Shown in pieces: positions 34,552 to 43,436 of a DNA stretch of 64,000 nucleotides; position 1 is the first letter of the stretch, and each line of letters opens with the position of its first letter. A program made the position numbers and the translations under genes. Origin of the DNA: Profundicola sp048268105 (GTDB lineage Bacteria > Bacteroidota > Bacteroidia > Flavobacteriales > Weeksellaceae); the NCBI GenBank assembly GCA_048268105.1, contig JBLWWH010000006.1, positions 62,001-126,000 of the forward strand, in the 5' to 3' direction. Below the pieces are notes generated by a model. That model searched no databases, had not been told where the DNA came from, and saw only the letters and a program-made list of their open reading frames with translations.

Positions 34552-36966
34552 ATGATAATAGACAACTTGTCATTACAAGAAAATATAAATGAGGAATCAG
34601 AATTCATCCCTTTGTTGACACCAGAGGAGGAGGATCACTTATTAAATACAGAGACGCCAGAGGAGCTTCCGATTTTGCCTTTGCGTAATACGGTGCTATT
34701 CCCAGGAGTTGTAATTCCAATTTCTGCAGGAAGAGATAAATCATTGAAACTTTTGCGTGAAGCTTATAAGAAAAACCAAATTATTGGTGTGACAACGCAG
34801 AAGGATCCGAGCATTGAAGAGCCTGAAACCTCTGAAATCAATATCATCGGTACTGTGGCTAAAATCCATAAAATGATTAAGCTGCCAGATGATAATACAA
34901 CCGTGATTCTTCAGGGATTAAGACGATTTGAAATTGAAGAGTTCACCTCTACAGATCCTTATTTTAAAGCGAAAATTACATTAATTGATGACGCTCGTCC
35001 TCCAAAAAAGGATAAAGAATATCAAGCTATTCATGATTCTATCAAAGAAGTTGCAATTGAAATTGTAAAGAAGAATCCAAATATTCCTTCTGAGGCTAGT
35101 TTTGCCATTAAAAATATTGAAAGTCCATCTTTCTTAGTGAATTATGTTGCTTCTAATATGGATTTATCTAATGATGAAAAACAGAAATTATTAGCAGAAT
35201 CTGATTTAAAGGCGAGAGCAACCGCTACTTTGAAACATTTGAACATGGAGTTGCAAAAACTTCAATTGCGTATGGATATTCAATCCAAAACGCGTTCAGA
35301 GATGGACCAGCAACAGCGTGAATATTATTTAAACCAGCAATTGCGCACCATTCAAGAAGAATTAGGTGGTGTGTCTCAGGAACAAGAAGTAGATGAGTTG
35401 GTGCAGCGTTCTAAAGATAAAAAATGGTCTAAAGAGGTAAGTGAGCATTTTGATAAGGAAGTAAAACGTCTAAAGAGATTGAATCCACAAATGCCAGAGT
35501 TTTCGATTCAAAGAAATTACCTGGAGTTTATGTTGGATTTACCTTGGGACATGGTTTCAAAGGATAAATTAGATCTAAAGCGAGCCGAAAAGATCTTAAA
35601 TAAAGATCACTATGGCTTAGAAAAAGTAAAAGAACGTGTACTAGAATATTTAGCTGTTCTTAAGCTTAAAGGTGACATGAAATCGCCAATTATTTGTTTA
35701 TATGGACCTCCGGGCGTGGGTAAAACTTCGTTAGGTAAATCCATTGCAAGTGCTTTAAACAGAAACTACCAGAGAATGTCCTTAGGTGGTTTGCACGATG
35801 AATCTGAGATTCGTGGACATAGAAAAACTTATATTGGAGCCATGCCAGGTAGAATCTTGCAAAGTATTAAAAAAGCAGGAGCAAGTAATCCTGTATTCGT
35901 ATTGGATGAGATTGATAAACTTTCTAGAAGTGCACATGGAGATCCAACTTCGGCAATGTTAGAGGTTTTAGACCCCGAGCAAAACACGGAATTCTATGAT
36001 AACTATTTAGAGATGGGATATGATTTATCTAATGTGTTGTTTATTGCAACAGCAAATGATATTTCGAATATTCCAGCGCCATTGAGAGATCGTATGGAAA
36101 TGGTTCAAGTAAATGGTTATACGGTAGAGGAGAAGGTGCAGATTGCAAAGAAGTATTTATTACCAAAACAATTAGAAGCGCATGGGCTTAAAAAAGGTGA
36201 TGTGGTTTTAGGGAATAAGGAATTAGAGTTTGTGATCGATGGCTATACACGTGAATCTGGAGTTCGTACTTTAGAAAAACGAATTGCAAAGATTGTTAGA
36301 AATGTAGCTAAAAATACGGCGATGGAAATCGAAGTTGAGCCTAAATTGAAAAAAGCAGATTTAGAAGAAATTTTAGGTCCACCAAGAGAATCTAGTAAGT
36401 ACGAGAACAATGATGTTCCAGGAGTGGTTACAGGATTAGCTTGGACGAGTGTAGGAGGTGATATTTTATTCATCGAGTCTATTTTGTCTAAAGGAAAAGG
36501 AAATTTAAGCATGACCGGAAATTTGGGTAAGGTAATGAAAGAGTCAGCTCAAATTGCTTTGGAATATGTTAAAGCCAATCACGAGAAACTTGACATCTCT
36601 TTGAAGCTGATAGAGGAGAGTAATGTTCACGTTCACGTCCCAGAAGGAGCCGTGCCAAAAGATGGACCATCTGCGGGAATTACGATGCTTACTTCAATAG
36701 TATCTTCATTCACGCGCCGCAAAGTGAAAGCAAATGTTGCGATGTCAGGTGAGATTACCTTAAGAGGTAAAGTCTTGCCAGTGGGTGGGATCAAAGAGAA
36801 AATTCTTGCTGCTAAACGCGCTGGAATCAAGCATATCATTTTGTGCGACGACAACAGAAAAGATGTGTTAGAAATTGAGCAACATTACTTGAAAGGAGTT
36901 ACCTTCCATTATGTCAAAACGATGGAAGAAGTGTTGGAAAACGCACTTTTGAAAACCAAGCGATAG
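34552..36966 (+). CDS. lon: Lon protease (endopeptidase La)
   Basis: ATP-dependent cytoplasmic protease for damaged and regulatory proteins, 804 residues. Order: N-terminal substrate-binding LON domain (LPILPLRNTVLFPGVVIPIS), coiled linker, AAA+ domain with Walker A YGPPGVGKTS (384-393) and Walker B FVLDEIDKL, and the proteolytic domain with serine S707 in KDGPSAGIT and lysine K750 in GGIKEKILAAKRAG, the Ser-Lys dyad with the usual 43-residue spacing. The first 30 residues are an acidic extension common in Bacteroidetes. Upstream lie a sigma-54-like site and a hairpin that may confer stress control. Confidence 0.97.
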   Translation: MIIDNLSLQENINEESEFIPLLTPEEEDHLLNTETPEELPILPLRNTVLFPGVVIPISAGRDKSLKLLREAYKKNQIIGVTTQKDPSIEEPETSEINIIGTVAKIHKMIKLPDDNTTVILQGLRRFEIEEFTSTDPYFKAKITLIDDARPPKKDKEYQAIHDSIKEVAIEIVKKNPNIPSEASFAIKNIESPSFLVNYVASNMDLSNDEKQKLLAESDLKARATATLKHLNMELQKLQLRMDIQSKTRSEMDQQQREYYLNQQLRTIQEELGGVSQEQEVDELVQRSKDKKWSKEVSEHFDKEVKRLKRLNPQMPEFSIQRNYLEFMLDLPWDMVSKDKLDLKRAEKILNKDHYGLEKVKERVLEYLAVLKLKGDMKSPIICLYGPPGVGKTSLGKSIASALNRNYQRMSLGGLHDESEIRGHRKTYIGAMPGRILQSIKKAGASNPVFVLDEIDKLSRSAHGDPTSAMLEVLDPEQNTEFYDNYLEMGYDLSNVLFIATANDISNIPAPLRDRMEMVQVNGYTVEEKVQIAKKYLLPKQLEAHGLKKGDVVLGNKELEFVIDGYTRESGVRTLEKRIAKIVRNVAKNTAMEIEVEPKLKKADLEEILGPPRESSKYENNDVPGVVTGLAWTSVGGDILFIESILSKGKGNLSMTGNLGKVMKESAQIALEYVKANHEKLDISLKLIEESNVHVHVPEGAVPKDGPSAGITMLTSIVSSFTRRKVKANVAMSGEITLRGKVLPVGGIKEKILAAKRAGIKHIILCDDNRKDVLEIEQHYLKGVTFHYVKTMEEVLENALLKTKR

Positions 36967-37001
36967 ATTCAACATCTTTTGAGTAGAATTCTAAAAATTG
37001 T

Positions 37002-37033
37002 AAAAAGCCTGAGAATTTATCTCAGGCTTTTTT
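37002..37033. terminator. Bidirectional terminator between lon and the barrel gene
   Basis: Perfect 13-base arms (37002-37014 and 37020-37032) with A-run and T-run flanks, serving convergent genes. Confidence 0.88.
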
Positions 37034-37058
37034 AATAGAATATGAGGACTATTCATTT

Positions 37059-38093
37059 CTAATTAAAATCCCATCTCAAACCCAATGATAAGTTATGTAC
37101 ATCGGCTGCATTGTGTTTGAATAAAGCTTGTAAGTCATATTTGGTGTAGAATGTAAATTGGCGATAACCCACATATCCACTCAATCCATAATTGAAATCA
37201 TTCACATTGTAATTGTCTTTGATGCTGTATTTCACTTTATGACCATCTTCTTCATATTTGAAAAAGTTTTTTGAGTTGATAAGAACGCCCACATATCCAC
37301 CTAAACCTACACGAGCGCTTTGGTGCGATCTGAATAATTTGCTTCCATCTTCACCTATTTCAGTAGGCGAGAAATCTAGCTCGAAATGTAAAGGTAAATT
37401 CAAGTAGAAATTTCTGAACCTATTTCTTTTAAAATCAATTTCAGTCGGCTCCAAAACCGTTTGATTTCCATCATTCGTAAATACCATATTATTTTCTGGC
37501 TTTAAGTTATTGTACAATAATGATAAACCGTATTTAAAGTGTAAAAGATTGCTTTCCTTCGTTATTCTTGTATTTCTAGTGAGACCAAATTCCCAGAACC
37601 TCGAGGACCATACCTTTAGGTTGTCTTCAAATTGCTCATCATTACCCATAAGTGAATTCACACCAACAGCAAAAACAAACTGTGAGGTGGTGCGTTTTTC
37701 ACCCCATTTGTCATCATTTAATTTTAATTTAATTACGATAGAATCCTTCTCAGTTTTAGTTTTATTGGATTTATAAACGCGATCATCTACACGAATAGCA
37801 ACCAATTCATCTAATTTATCTTTCTCCGCATTCACTTTGGTTTCAATGCGATCTGCATAAAATTCAGCCAATCTTTCTCTTTCTTTCCTGGCTACGGGTG
37901 CGGTGATTTCACCCTTTTCTAACTGTTGGTTCACCTGCTCAATCTCCAGGACCAAGGCATTTCTCTCCGCTGTTGTAATAGAATCTATATTGGCAGCAAT
38001 TTGTTCAGCCTCCTCTGCAAAGGTTTTTTCTTGTGCTTCTAATGTAATTATTCCCAAAAACGCCATTAGAATAAGTAATACAATTTCTCTCAT
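37059..38093 (-). CDS. Predicted outer-membrane beta-barrel protein with coiled-coil N-terminus
   Basis: A 344-residue exported protein: signal peptide (REIVLLILMAFLGIITLEAQ), a charged helical stretch of about 100 residues (likely coiled coil), then alternating strand segments ending in LSLGLRWDFN, an aromatic C-terminal strand typical of outer-membrane insertion. No family recognised. It is the third gene after an ECF sigma factor and an anti-sigma-like protein on the same strand, separated from the latter by a heptamer repeat. The set parallels the fused gene at 9614-11041. Function unknown; a sigma-regulated envelope protein is the likely role. Confidence 0.7.
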   Translation of the reverse strand: MREIVLLILMAFLGIITLEAQEKTFAEEAEQIAANIDSITTAERNALVLEIEQVNQQLEKGEITAPVARKERERLAEFYADRIETKVNAEKDKLDELVAIRVDDRVYKSNKTKTEKDSIVIKLKLNDDKWGEKRTTSQFVFAVGVNSLMGNDEQFEDNLKVWSSRFWEFGLTRNTRITKESNLLHFKYGLSLLYNNLKPENNMVFTNDGNQTVLEPTEIDFKRNRFRNFYLNLPLHFELDFSPTEIGEDGSKLFRSHQSARVGLGGYVGVLINSKNFFKYEEDGHKVKYSIKDNYNVNDFNYGLSGYVGYRQFTFYTKYDLQALFKHNAADVHNLSLGLRWDFN

Positions 38094-38213
38094 AAATTTA
38101 TGTTTTTTTTAGTTTTTAGACATCTTTTTTCTTGCTTATATCCCTATAAGTTGTTGCTAATTAATAAAGTAAATGATTATTTAAATTTTGTTTTGTGCTC
38201 GGATAAACAAAAA

Positions 38214-38279
<66 letters not shown>

Positions 38280-38283
<4 letters not shown>

Positions 38284-39011
38284 TTCTGCTGATTTCTTTC
38301 TGACAATGCCATTTGAATACTTTTCACTTGATGTGTAAGTTTTTCCAATAAATCTGGGCTTTTCACTTCAAACAATTCCTCTTCAACTTCATTTAGCATT
38401 AGACTTCCATCTACAACAATATGTTTTTCCTTAATCAATCTTCGGTTTTTCAAAGCGTGATTTAATAATTCATCTGCTGATAAAATTTCTACAGAGTCTA
38501 ATTCCTGATGTTCGTTAGGAATATTTTTTTGCTCAATGGCTAAAGTTTTAGGTTCTTTAAATTCAATATTTTTTATTTCAAACCTAGTATCAATAGGAGT
38601 AGATATATCCATCTTCTGAGTTGTTGCTTTATTATTCTGAGATTTTACTTGAGCATAATTCTTAGTGGGATTTGACTCTTTCTCAATCATGTTCTCACTT
38701 GTTATTTCAATCTTTGGCTCAGTTTGAACTTCTGGAGGTGGAATATCATTATTCTCAGTAGAAACTAGAGGTTTTTCATAAACATCATCTGTGACGAACG
38801 AATTATTCCACATCAACCAACCCGCAAGAGCAATTAATATAAGCGAGGCAGCGATACCTAACCAAAAGGCTAATTTGTTTTTCTTTTTACTTCGTTTATT
38901 ATTTTCTTGATGTTCTGTTAACTGAGCATCCAGTGTTTCCCAGGCAGAAATAGAAGGTTGAATGTCTCTTTCCTCTAACTTTGATTTTATATTATTTTTC
39001 CAATCAGACAT
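38280..39011 (-). CDS. Membrane protein with anti-sigma-like N-terminus
   Basis: A 243-residue protein whose start (LEERDIQPSISAWETLDAQL) matches the short motif of the fused protein at 9614. A lysine-rich stretch precedes one membrane helix (about 47-67, LAFWLGIAASLILIALAGWL), so the N-terminus is cytoplasmic and the C-terminal 175 residues are periplasmic, low in hydrophobic residues and rich in Glu, Lys and Asn. This topology fits an anti-sigma factor, and its start overlaps the sigma gene by 8 bases, but the classic zinc anti-sigma His/Cys motif is absent. The role is inferred from context. Confidence 0.7.
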
Positions 39012-39561
39012 GATATTGTGTATTTTGATTGATTTTTTCTTTCAAACAATTCCTGGCATACGCCAATTGTGATTTAGACGTACCCACAGAAATTTGAAGT
39101 TGCTCGGCAATTTCTTTGTGTTTCAAACCTTCTATGACATATAGATTGAATATGATTTTGCAACCATCTGGCAGTTCATCCACCATTTGTTGAATAGCCT
39201 CAACATCTGTATTCTCCTGTAAATCATCTGAAACATGATCGAGATTACCATCCCATTCCGCATAAGATAAAGTATGCGTTTTGGAACGTAAAAAGTCAAT
39301 ACATTCATGGGTAACAATTCTTCGCAACCAGGCATAAAAATGCTGTCTTTCTTCATATTTATCGAGTTGCGTAAAAGCTTTGAAAAAGCCTTTGATCATT
39401 ACGTCCTCAGCAAAATGAAGGTCATGAATGTAATATCTAGCAACACTCAGCATTTTTGGAGCATAAGCATCATACAAAGCCTTTTGCGCCAAGCGATCTT
39501 GCTTTTTTGCTCGCTGAATCCATTCAGATTCCTTTTTTGCTATGTTGATAATTTTTGCCAA
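39004..39561 (-). CDS. ECF-type RNA polymerase sigma factor
   Basis: A 185-residue sigma factor. Region 2: KALYDAYAPKMLSVARYYI, EDVMIKGFFKAFTQLDKYE, FYAWLRRIVTHECIDFLR. Region 4: VDELPDGCKIIFNLYVIEG and HKEIAEQLQISVGTSKSQLA. Unlike the sigma gene at 9058 it has a normal ATG. It overlaps the following anti-sigma-like gene by 8 bases, and the barrel gene is third in the set. Its target promoter is unknown, and no autoregulatory motif is evident upstream. Confidence 0.93.
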   Translation of the reverse strand: MAKIINIAKKESEWIQRAKKQDRLAQKALYDAYAPKMLSVARYYIHDLHFAEDVMIKGFFKAFTQLDKYEERQHFYAWLRRIVTHECIDFLRSKTHTLSYAEWDGNLDHVSDDLQENTDVEAIQQMVDELPDGCKIIFNLYVIEGLKHKEIAEQLQISVGTSKSQLAYARNCLKEKINQNTQYHV

Positions 39562-39723
39562 TGTGTTGTGTGTCTCTACTTATATAAACGAGTTAAATGT
39601 AGAAAAGGTTGGAAAGCAGATGAAATTAATTTCAACTATATCATTAGGTTGTTCTGTATTCTAACTCTAATTTAATGTAAATCAGCGAATTGCAATAAAT
39701 ATATGGAAATTTTTTATTTTGAA

Positions 39724-39873
39724 GCTGTTTCCGGCTTTTCGCTATATCATGCTCGTAGCCGGCTTACAAAAGATCAAGAAACAAGGAATTTGTGCAAGTA
39801 CGCCATTCTTGTTTCTTGTTTTTTGTTTGCGCCGGCCACATCGCATAATGTCGCTACAATCCGGGCTAGGCAT
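39724..39873. repeat. Second large imperfect intergenic palindrome
   Basis: Within the 366-base gap 39562-39927 a GC-richer island forms an inverted repeat centred near 39800. The left arm has TTCCGGCTTTTCGCTATATC and AGATCAAGAAACAAGGAAT; the right arm has ATTCTTGTTTCTTGTTTTTT, GCGCCGGCC and GTCGCTACAATCCGGGCTAGG. Edges of this kind (TCCCGGCTTTxCGCTATATC and GTCGCTACAATCCGGGCTAGG) recur, from memory, between genes of many Bacteroidetes. It is not related in sequence to the palindrome at 8386. The rest of the gap shows nothing I can identify. Confidence 0.6.
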
Positions 39874-39927
39874 ACCTCCTGAGATTTTAAGTAATACCGA
39901 TATAGAAAGGAATAAGTTTATATTTTT

Positions 39928-40671
39928 TTAACCAATAATCTTAGCTTTCATATAACGTGAATTCATTTCTGCAATACTTGATAATGAAATGCCAGCTGGG
40001 CACTCTACTTCGCAAGCACCAGTGAAGGTGCAACTTCCAAAACCTTCGACTTCCATTTGAAAAGTCATGTCCAGCACACGTTGGTGAGCTTCTGATTTTC
40101 CTTGAGGTAACTTGTTGAGATGATTAATTTTGGCCGAAGTAAATAAAGCCGCAGAAGCATTTTTACAAGTAGCCACACAAGCGCCACATCCAATACAAGC
40201 TGCCATATCCATTGCCTCATCAGCTATTTCTTTAGAAATTGGAATGGCATTAGCTTCTGGCGCAGTTCCTGTCTTGGCCGTTATATAAGCTCCATGTTCA
40301 ATGATTCTATCAAACGCAGATCGATCCACCACTAAATCTTTTATGATAGGAAACGATTCGGCTCTAAATGGTTCGACAGTAATCGTATCTCCATCTTTAA
40401 AACTTCTCATATGTACTTGACAAGTAGTCATCTGATCATGAGGTCCATGGGCACGACCATTAATATATACACCACATTGACCGCAAATTCCTTCTCTACA
40501 ATCATGTTCAAAAGCTATCACAGCCTGATCCCTACGAACTAATTCTTCGTTCAGATGATCTAGCGCTTCTAAAAAAGACATATCCTCAGAAATTCCTTCA
40601 ACCTCATAAGTTTCTAATCTCCCTTGAGATGATTTGTTTTCTTGTCTCCAAATTTTAAATCTAAGTTTCAT
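39928..40671 (-). CDS. sdhB: Succinate dehydrogenase/fumarate reductase iron-sulfur subunit
   Basis: Electron-transfer subunit of respiratory complex II, 247 residues. The [2Fe-2S] domain shows HDCREGICGQCGVYING; the second domain has CIGCGACVATC and CTFTGACEVECP, the ligands of the [4Fe-4S] and [3Fe-4S] clusters. It lies on the cytoplasmic face with SdhA. Last gene of sdhCAB, 8 bases after sdhA. The long second-domain spacing and the order C-A-B are those of the Bacillus/Bacteroides type B enzymes with one membrane subunit. Confidence 0.95.
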   Translation of the reverse strand: MKLRFKIWRQENKSSQGRLETYEVEGISEDMSFLEALDHLNEELVRRDQAVIAFEHDCREGICGQCGVYINGRAHGPHDQMTTCQVHMRSFKDGDTITVEPFRAESFPIIKDLVVDRSAFDRIIEHGAYITAKTGTAPEANAIPISKEIADEAMDMAACIGCGACVATCKNASAALFTSAKINHLNKLPQGKSEAHQRVLDMTFQMEVEGFGSCTFTGACEVECPAGISLSSIAEMNSRYMKAKIIG

Positions 40672-40679
40672 CTTTTTAA

Positions 40680-42590
40680 TTATTTATAACTTCTAACACT
40701 TGGTTGAACATATTCAAATTCTAATTCTTCTTTATGCAACTTAAAATCTCCTCCATTATATTCCCAGGCTGAAACATAGGCGAAGTTTTTATCATCTCTT
40801 AAGGCTTCACCATCTGGAGTCTGATACTCTTCTCTAAAGTGAGCTCCACAAGATTCCTCTCTTTGCAACGCATCTTGACACATTAAAATTGCTAAATCAA
40901 TAAAATCAGCCATACGAAGAGCTTTCTCTAATTCTGTATTTAATTCCTTATCACCACCAGTTACTTTTACATTGGTCCAAAAATCTTCCTTTATGTTTTT
41001 AATATCTTTAATAGCTTTTTCTAAACCAAGCCTGTTCCGACTCATAGCACATTCTTGCCACATTACTTTTCCAAGTTCTCTGTGAAAATCATCAACTGTT
41101 TTGTTTCCTTTTATAGAAAGAATCTTTTTAATATGATTTATGTTTTCTTGTTCAACTTTATCAAACTCAGGATGATGAATACCTGGTTTCTCTAATTTAA
41201 TTTCGTCTGCCAAGTAATTATTAATTGTATTAGGCAGAATAAAATACCCATCTATACTTGCTTGTAATAAAGAGTTAGCACCTAATCGATTGGCACCATG
41301 ATCAGCAAAATTACATTCACCAATCGCATATAAGCCTGGAATAGTAGTCATGAGTTCATAATCTACCCATAGTCCACCCATCGAAAAGTGAGCCGCAGGT
41401 GAAATCATCATCGGTTGTTCGTAGGCATCAATACCCGTGATTTTTTTATACATGTCGAAGAGATTGCCGTATCTATCCTTAATCACATCAATTCCTAATC
41501 TCTCTATAGCATGTTTAAAGTCTAAGTAAACTGCGTTACTAAGATTACCAACGCCATGTCCAGCATCAATTCTCTCTTTGGCGGCTCTTGATGAAATATC
41601 TCGTGGTGCTAAATTTCCAAAACTAGGGTAACGTCGTTCTAAATAGTAATCTCTTTCATCTTCTGGAATATCATTGGCTTTTCGTTTATCTCCTTTTCTC
41701 TTAGGTACCCAAATTCTACCATCATTTCTGAGAGATTCAGACATTAAAGTTAATTTAGACTGTGCTTGGCTGGTTTGCGGTAGAGCTGTTGGGTGGATTT
41801 GAGTAAAACTTGGTGCGGCAAAGAATGCTCCGCGTTTATGTGCTTTCCAAATGGCACTTCCGTTGCATCCGATGGCTAGCGTAGACAATCTAAAAACCCT
41901 CGAATACCCACCTGTCGCAAGCACAACAGCATCAGCAGCGAACTTCTTAATCTCTCCTGAAACTAAATCACGTACAATAATTCCTTTGGCCTTTCCATCT
42001 ACAAGCACTAAATCCAACATTTCGTGTCTAGCAAATATTTCAACTTTTTTAGCACGAACCATTTTATATAATTGAGAATAAGCGGCTATCAGCAATTGCT
42101 GACCAGTTTGACCTCTAGCATAAAATGTTCGTTGTACTTGAACTCCTCCAAAACTGCGGTTGGCTAATACACCACCATATTCTCTAGCAAAAGGAACGCC
42201 TTGCTGTACAAAATGATCGATTAAAGGTGCAGAAAGCTCAGCCAATCTATAGGTATTAGCTTCTCTCGATCTAAAGTCACCTCCTTTTATTGCATCATAG
42301 AACATGCGCTTCACACTATCGCCATCATGTTGATAATTTTTGGCTGCATTGATTCCGCCTTGTGCAGCTACAGAGTGGGCTCTTCTGGCTGAATCTTGAT
42401 AACAAAAGCATTGAACATTGTATCCTAATTCCCCCAAAGTAGCAGCTGCACCGGCACCTGCCAAGCCTGCACCAACCACAATAATATTAAGTTTTTTCTT
42501 GTTTGCAGGGTTAATCAATTTAGACTTAAACTGATAATTTCTCCACTTTTCTTCTAATCTCCCTTCAGGTATTTTTGAATCTAATTGCAT
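40680..42590 (-). CDS. sdhA: Succinate dehydrogenase/fumarate reductase flavoprotein subunit
   Basis: Catalytic subunit, 636 residues, carrying covalent FAD. FAD-binding VVGAGLAGAGAAATLGELGY, flavinylated histidine in RRAHSVAAQGGINAAK, and active-site blocks LRNDGRIWVP and MISPAAHFSMGGLWVDYE are visible. The direction (succinate oxidation or fumarate reduction) cannot be told from sequence; the aerobic context with NQR favours succinate oxidation. Middle gene of sdhCAB. Confidence 0.96.
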   Translation of the reverse strand: MQLDSKIPEGRLEEKWRNYQFKSKLINPANKKKLNIIVVGAGLAGAGAAATLGELGYNVQCFCYQDSARRAHSVAAQGGINAAKNYQHDGDSVKRMFYDAIKGGDFRSREANTYRLAELSAPLIDHFVQQGVPFAREYGGVLANRSFGGVQVQRTFYARGQTGQQLLIAAYSQLYKMVRAKKVEIFARHEMLDLVLVDGKAKGIIVRDLVSGEIKKFAADAVVLATGGYSRVFRLSTLAIGCNGSAIWKAHKRGAFFAAPSFTQIHPTALPQTSQAQSKLTLMSESLRNDGRIWVPKRKGDKRKANDIPEDERDYYLERRYPSFGNLAPRDISSRAAKERIDAGHGVGNLSNAVYLDFKHAIERLGIDVIKDRYGNLFDMYKKITGIDAYEQPMMISPAAHFSMGGLWVDYELMTTIPGLYAIGECNFADHGANRLGANSLLQASIDGYFILPNTINNYLADEIKLEKPGIHHPEFDKVEQENINHIKKILSIKGNKTVDDFHRELGKVMWQECAMSRNRLGLEKAIKDIKNIKEDFWTNVKVTGGDKELNTELEKALRMADFIDLAILMCQDALQREESCGAHFREEYQTPDGEALRDDKNFAYVSAWEYNGGDFKLHKEELEFEYVQPSVRSYK

Positions 42591-42597
42591 ACTTATG

Positions 42598-43260
42598 TTA
42601 TTTAAAGAAAACGATTAAAGGAATAATTCCAAAGCCGATAGATATTATTAAAGCATAAAAAAGAGATGCCTTGGCCAATATTCTCAATCCTTTTTTGTGA
42701 TAAAATCCTAAAGTTTTGAAACCACTTTTTAAACCATGATGTAAATGAAAACCTAAGGGAATCATCAAAAGCGTATAAAAAGCAACATAGTAAACATTAT
42801 GAAATAGGCTGTAAGTTATTTCATATACATCTATATGTCCAGCGCTGTCGAGGCCAACTTCATCCCCAAAACCTAGTTTAATTCGAGCCCAGAAATTCGC
42901 CATGTGAACTACAATAAACAGGAGAATGAAAATACCCAAGAAACCCATGTTCTGTGAAGTCCAAGAACTGTTTTCACGATACTTATTTACCAAGTTGATT
43001 TTGCCTTTTGATTTTCGATTTTTTATAGTAATGATTAAGGCATAAATCACATGGAAGATAATGGAGATATAGAGTAAATAGGCAACAATAGTGATGATAG
43101 TATTTTCACGCAGAAGCGTAGAATAGGAGTTATACAATCCTCTCGCAGTATCTTCTGGTAAAAGTAAAATGCTGTTAGCTGATAAATGCACGATTAAAAA
43201 AATGCATAGGAACAGACCCGTGGCAGCAATAATCCATTTCCGAATAAACATATTGTTCAT
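42598..43260 (-). CDS. sdhC: Succinate dehydrogenase cytochrome b subunit
   Basis: Single large membrane anchor of complex II, 220 residues with five predicted helices, as in B. subtilis SdhC and Wolinella FrdC. Histidines suited to bind two b-hemes lie in LIVHLSANSI, IIFHVIYALI, IVVHMANFW and FHLHHGLKSGFKTLG. There is no separate sdhD, which fits this di-heme class. First gene of the operon. Confidence 0.93.
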   Translation of the reverse strand: MNNMFIRKWIIAATGLFLCIFLIVHLSANSILLLPEDTARGLYNSYSTLLRENTIITIVAYLLYISIIFHVIYALIITIKNRKSKGKINLVNKYRENSSWTSQNMGFLGIFILLFIVVHMANFWARIKLGFGDEVGLDSAGHIDVYEITYSLFHNVYYVAFYTLLMIPLGFHLHHGLKSGFKTLGFYHKKGLRILAKASLFYALIISIGFGIIPLIVFFK

Positions 43261-43359
43261 ATGACTTGTTTAAAATGTAAATGTTAGACGCTCAAAATAT
43301 ACTATGCGTTGATTGCGAATAGATTTTAATTCTCCTTAATGTCATTTAAAGATACTAAG

Positions 43360-43408
43360 AAAAAAGGTCTTAAAAAATGAATGAAATCATCTATTTCTTA
43401 AGACCTAA
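43360..43408 (-). terminator. Terminator of tnaA
   Basis: Arms 43366-43384 and 43387-43405 pair with a few mismatches, followed by Ts on the minus strand. It lies between sdhC and tnaA. Confidence 0.7.
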
Positions 43409-43436
43409 CCATAGTTTAAATTAATTAACTGTTATA

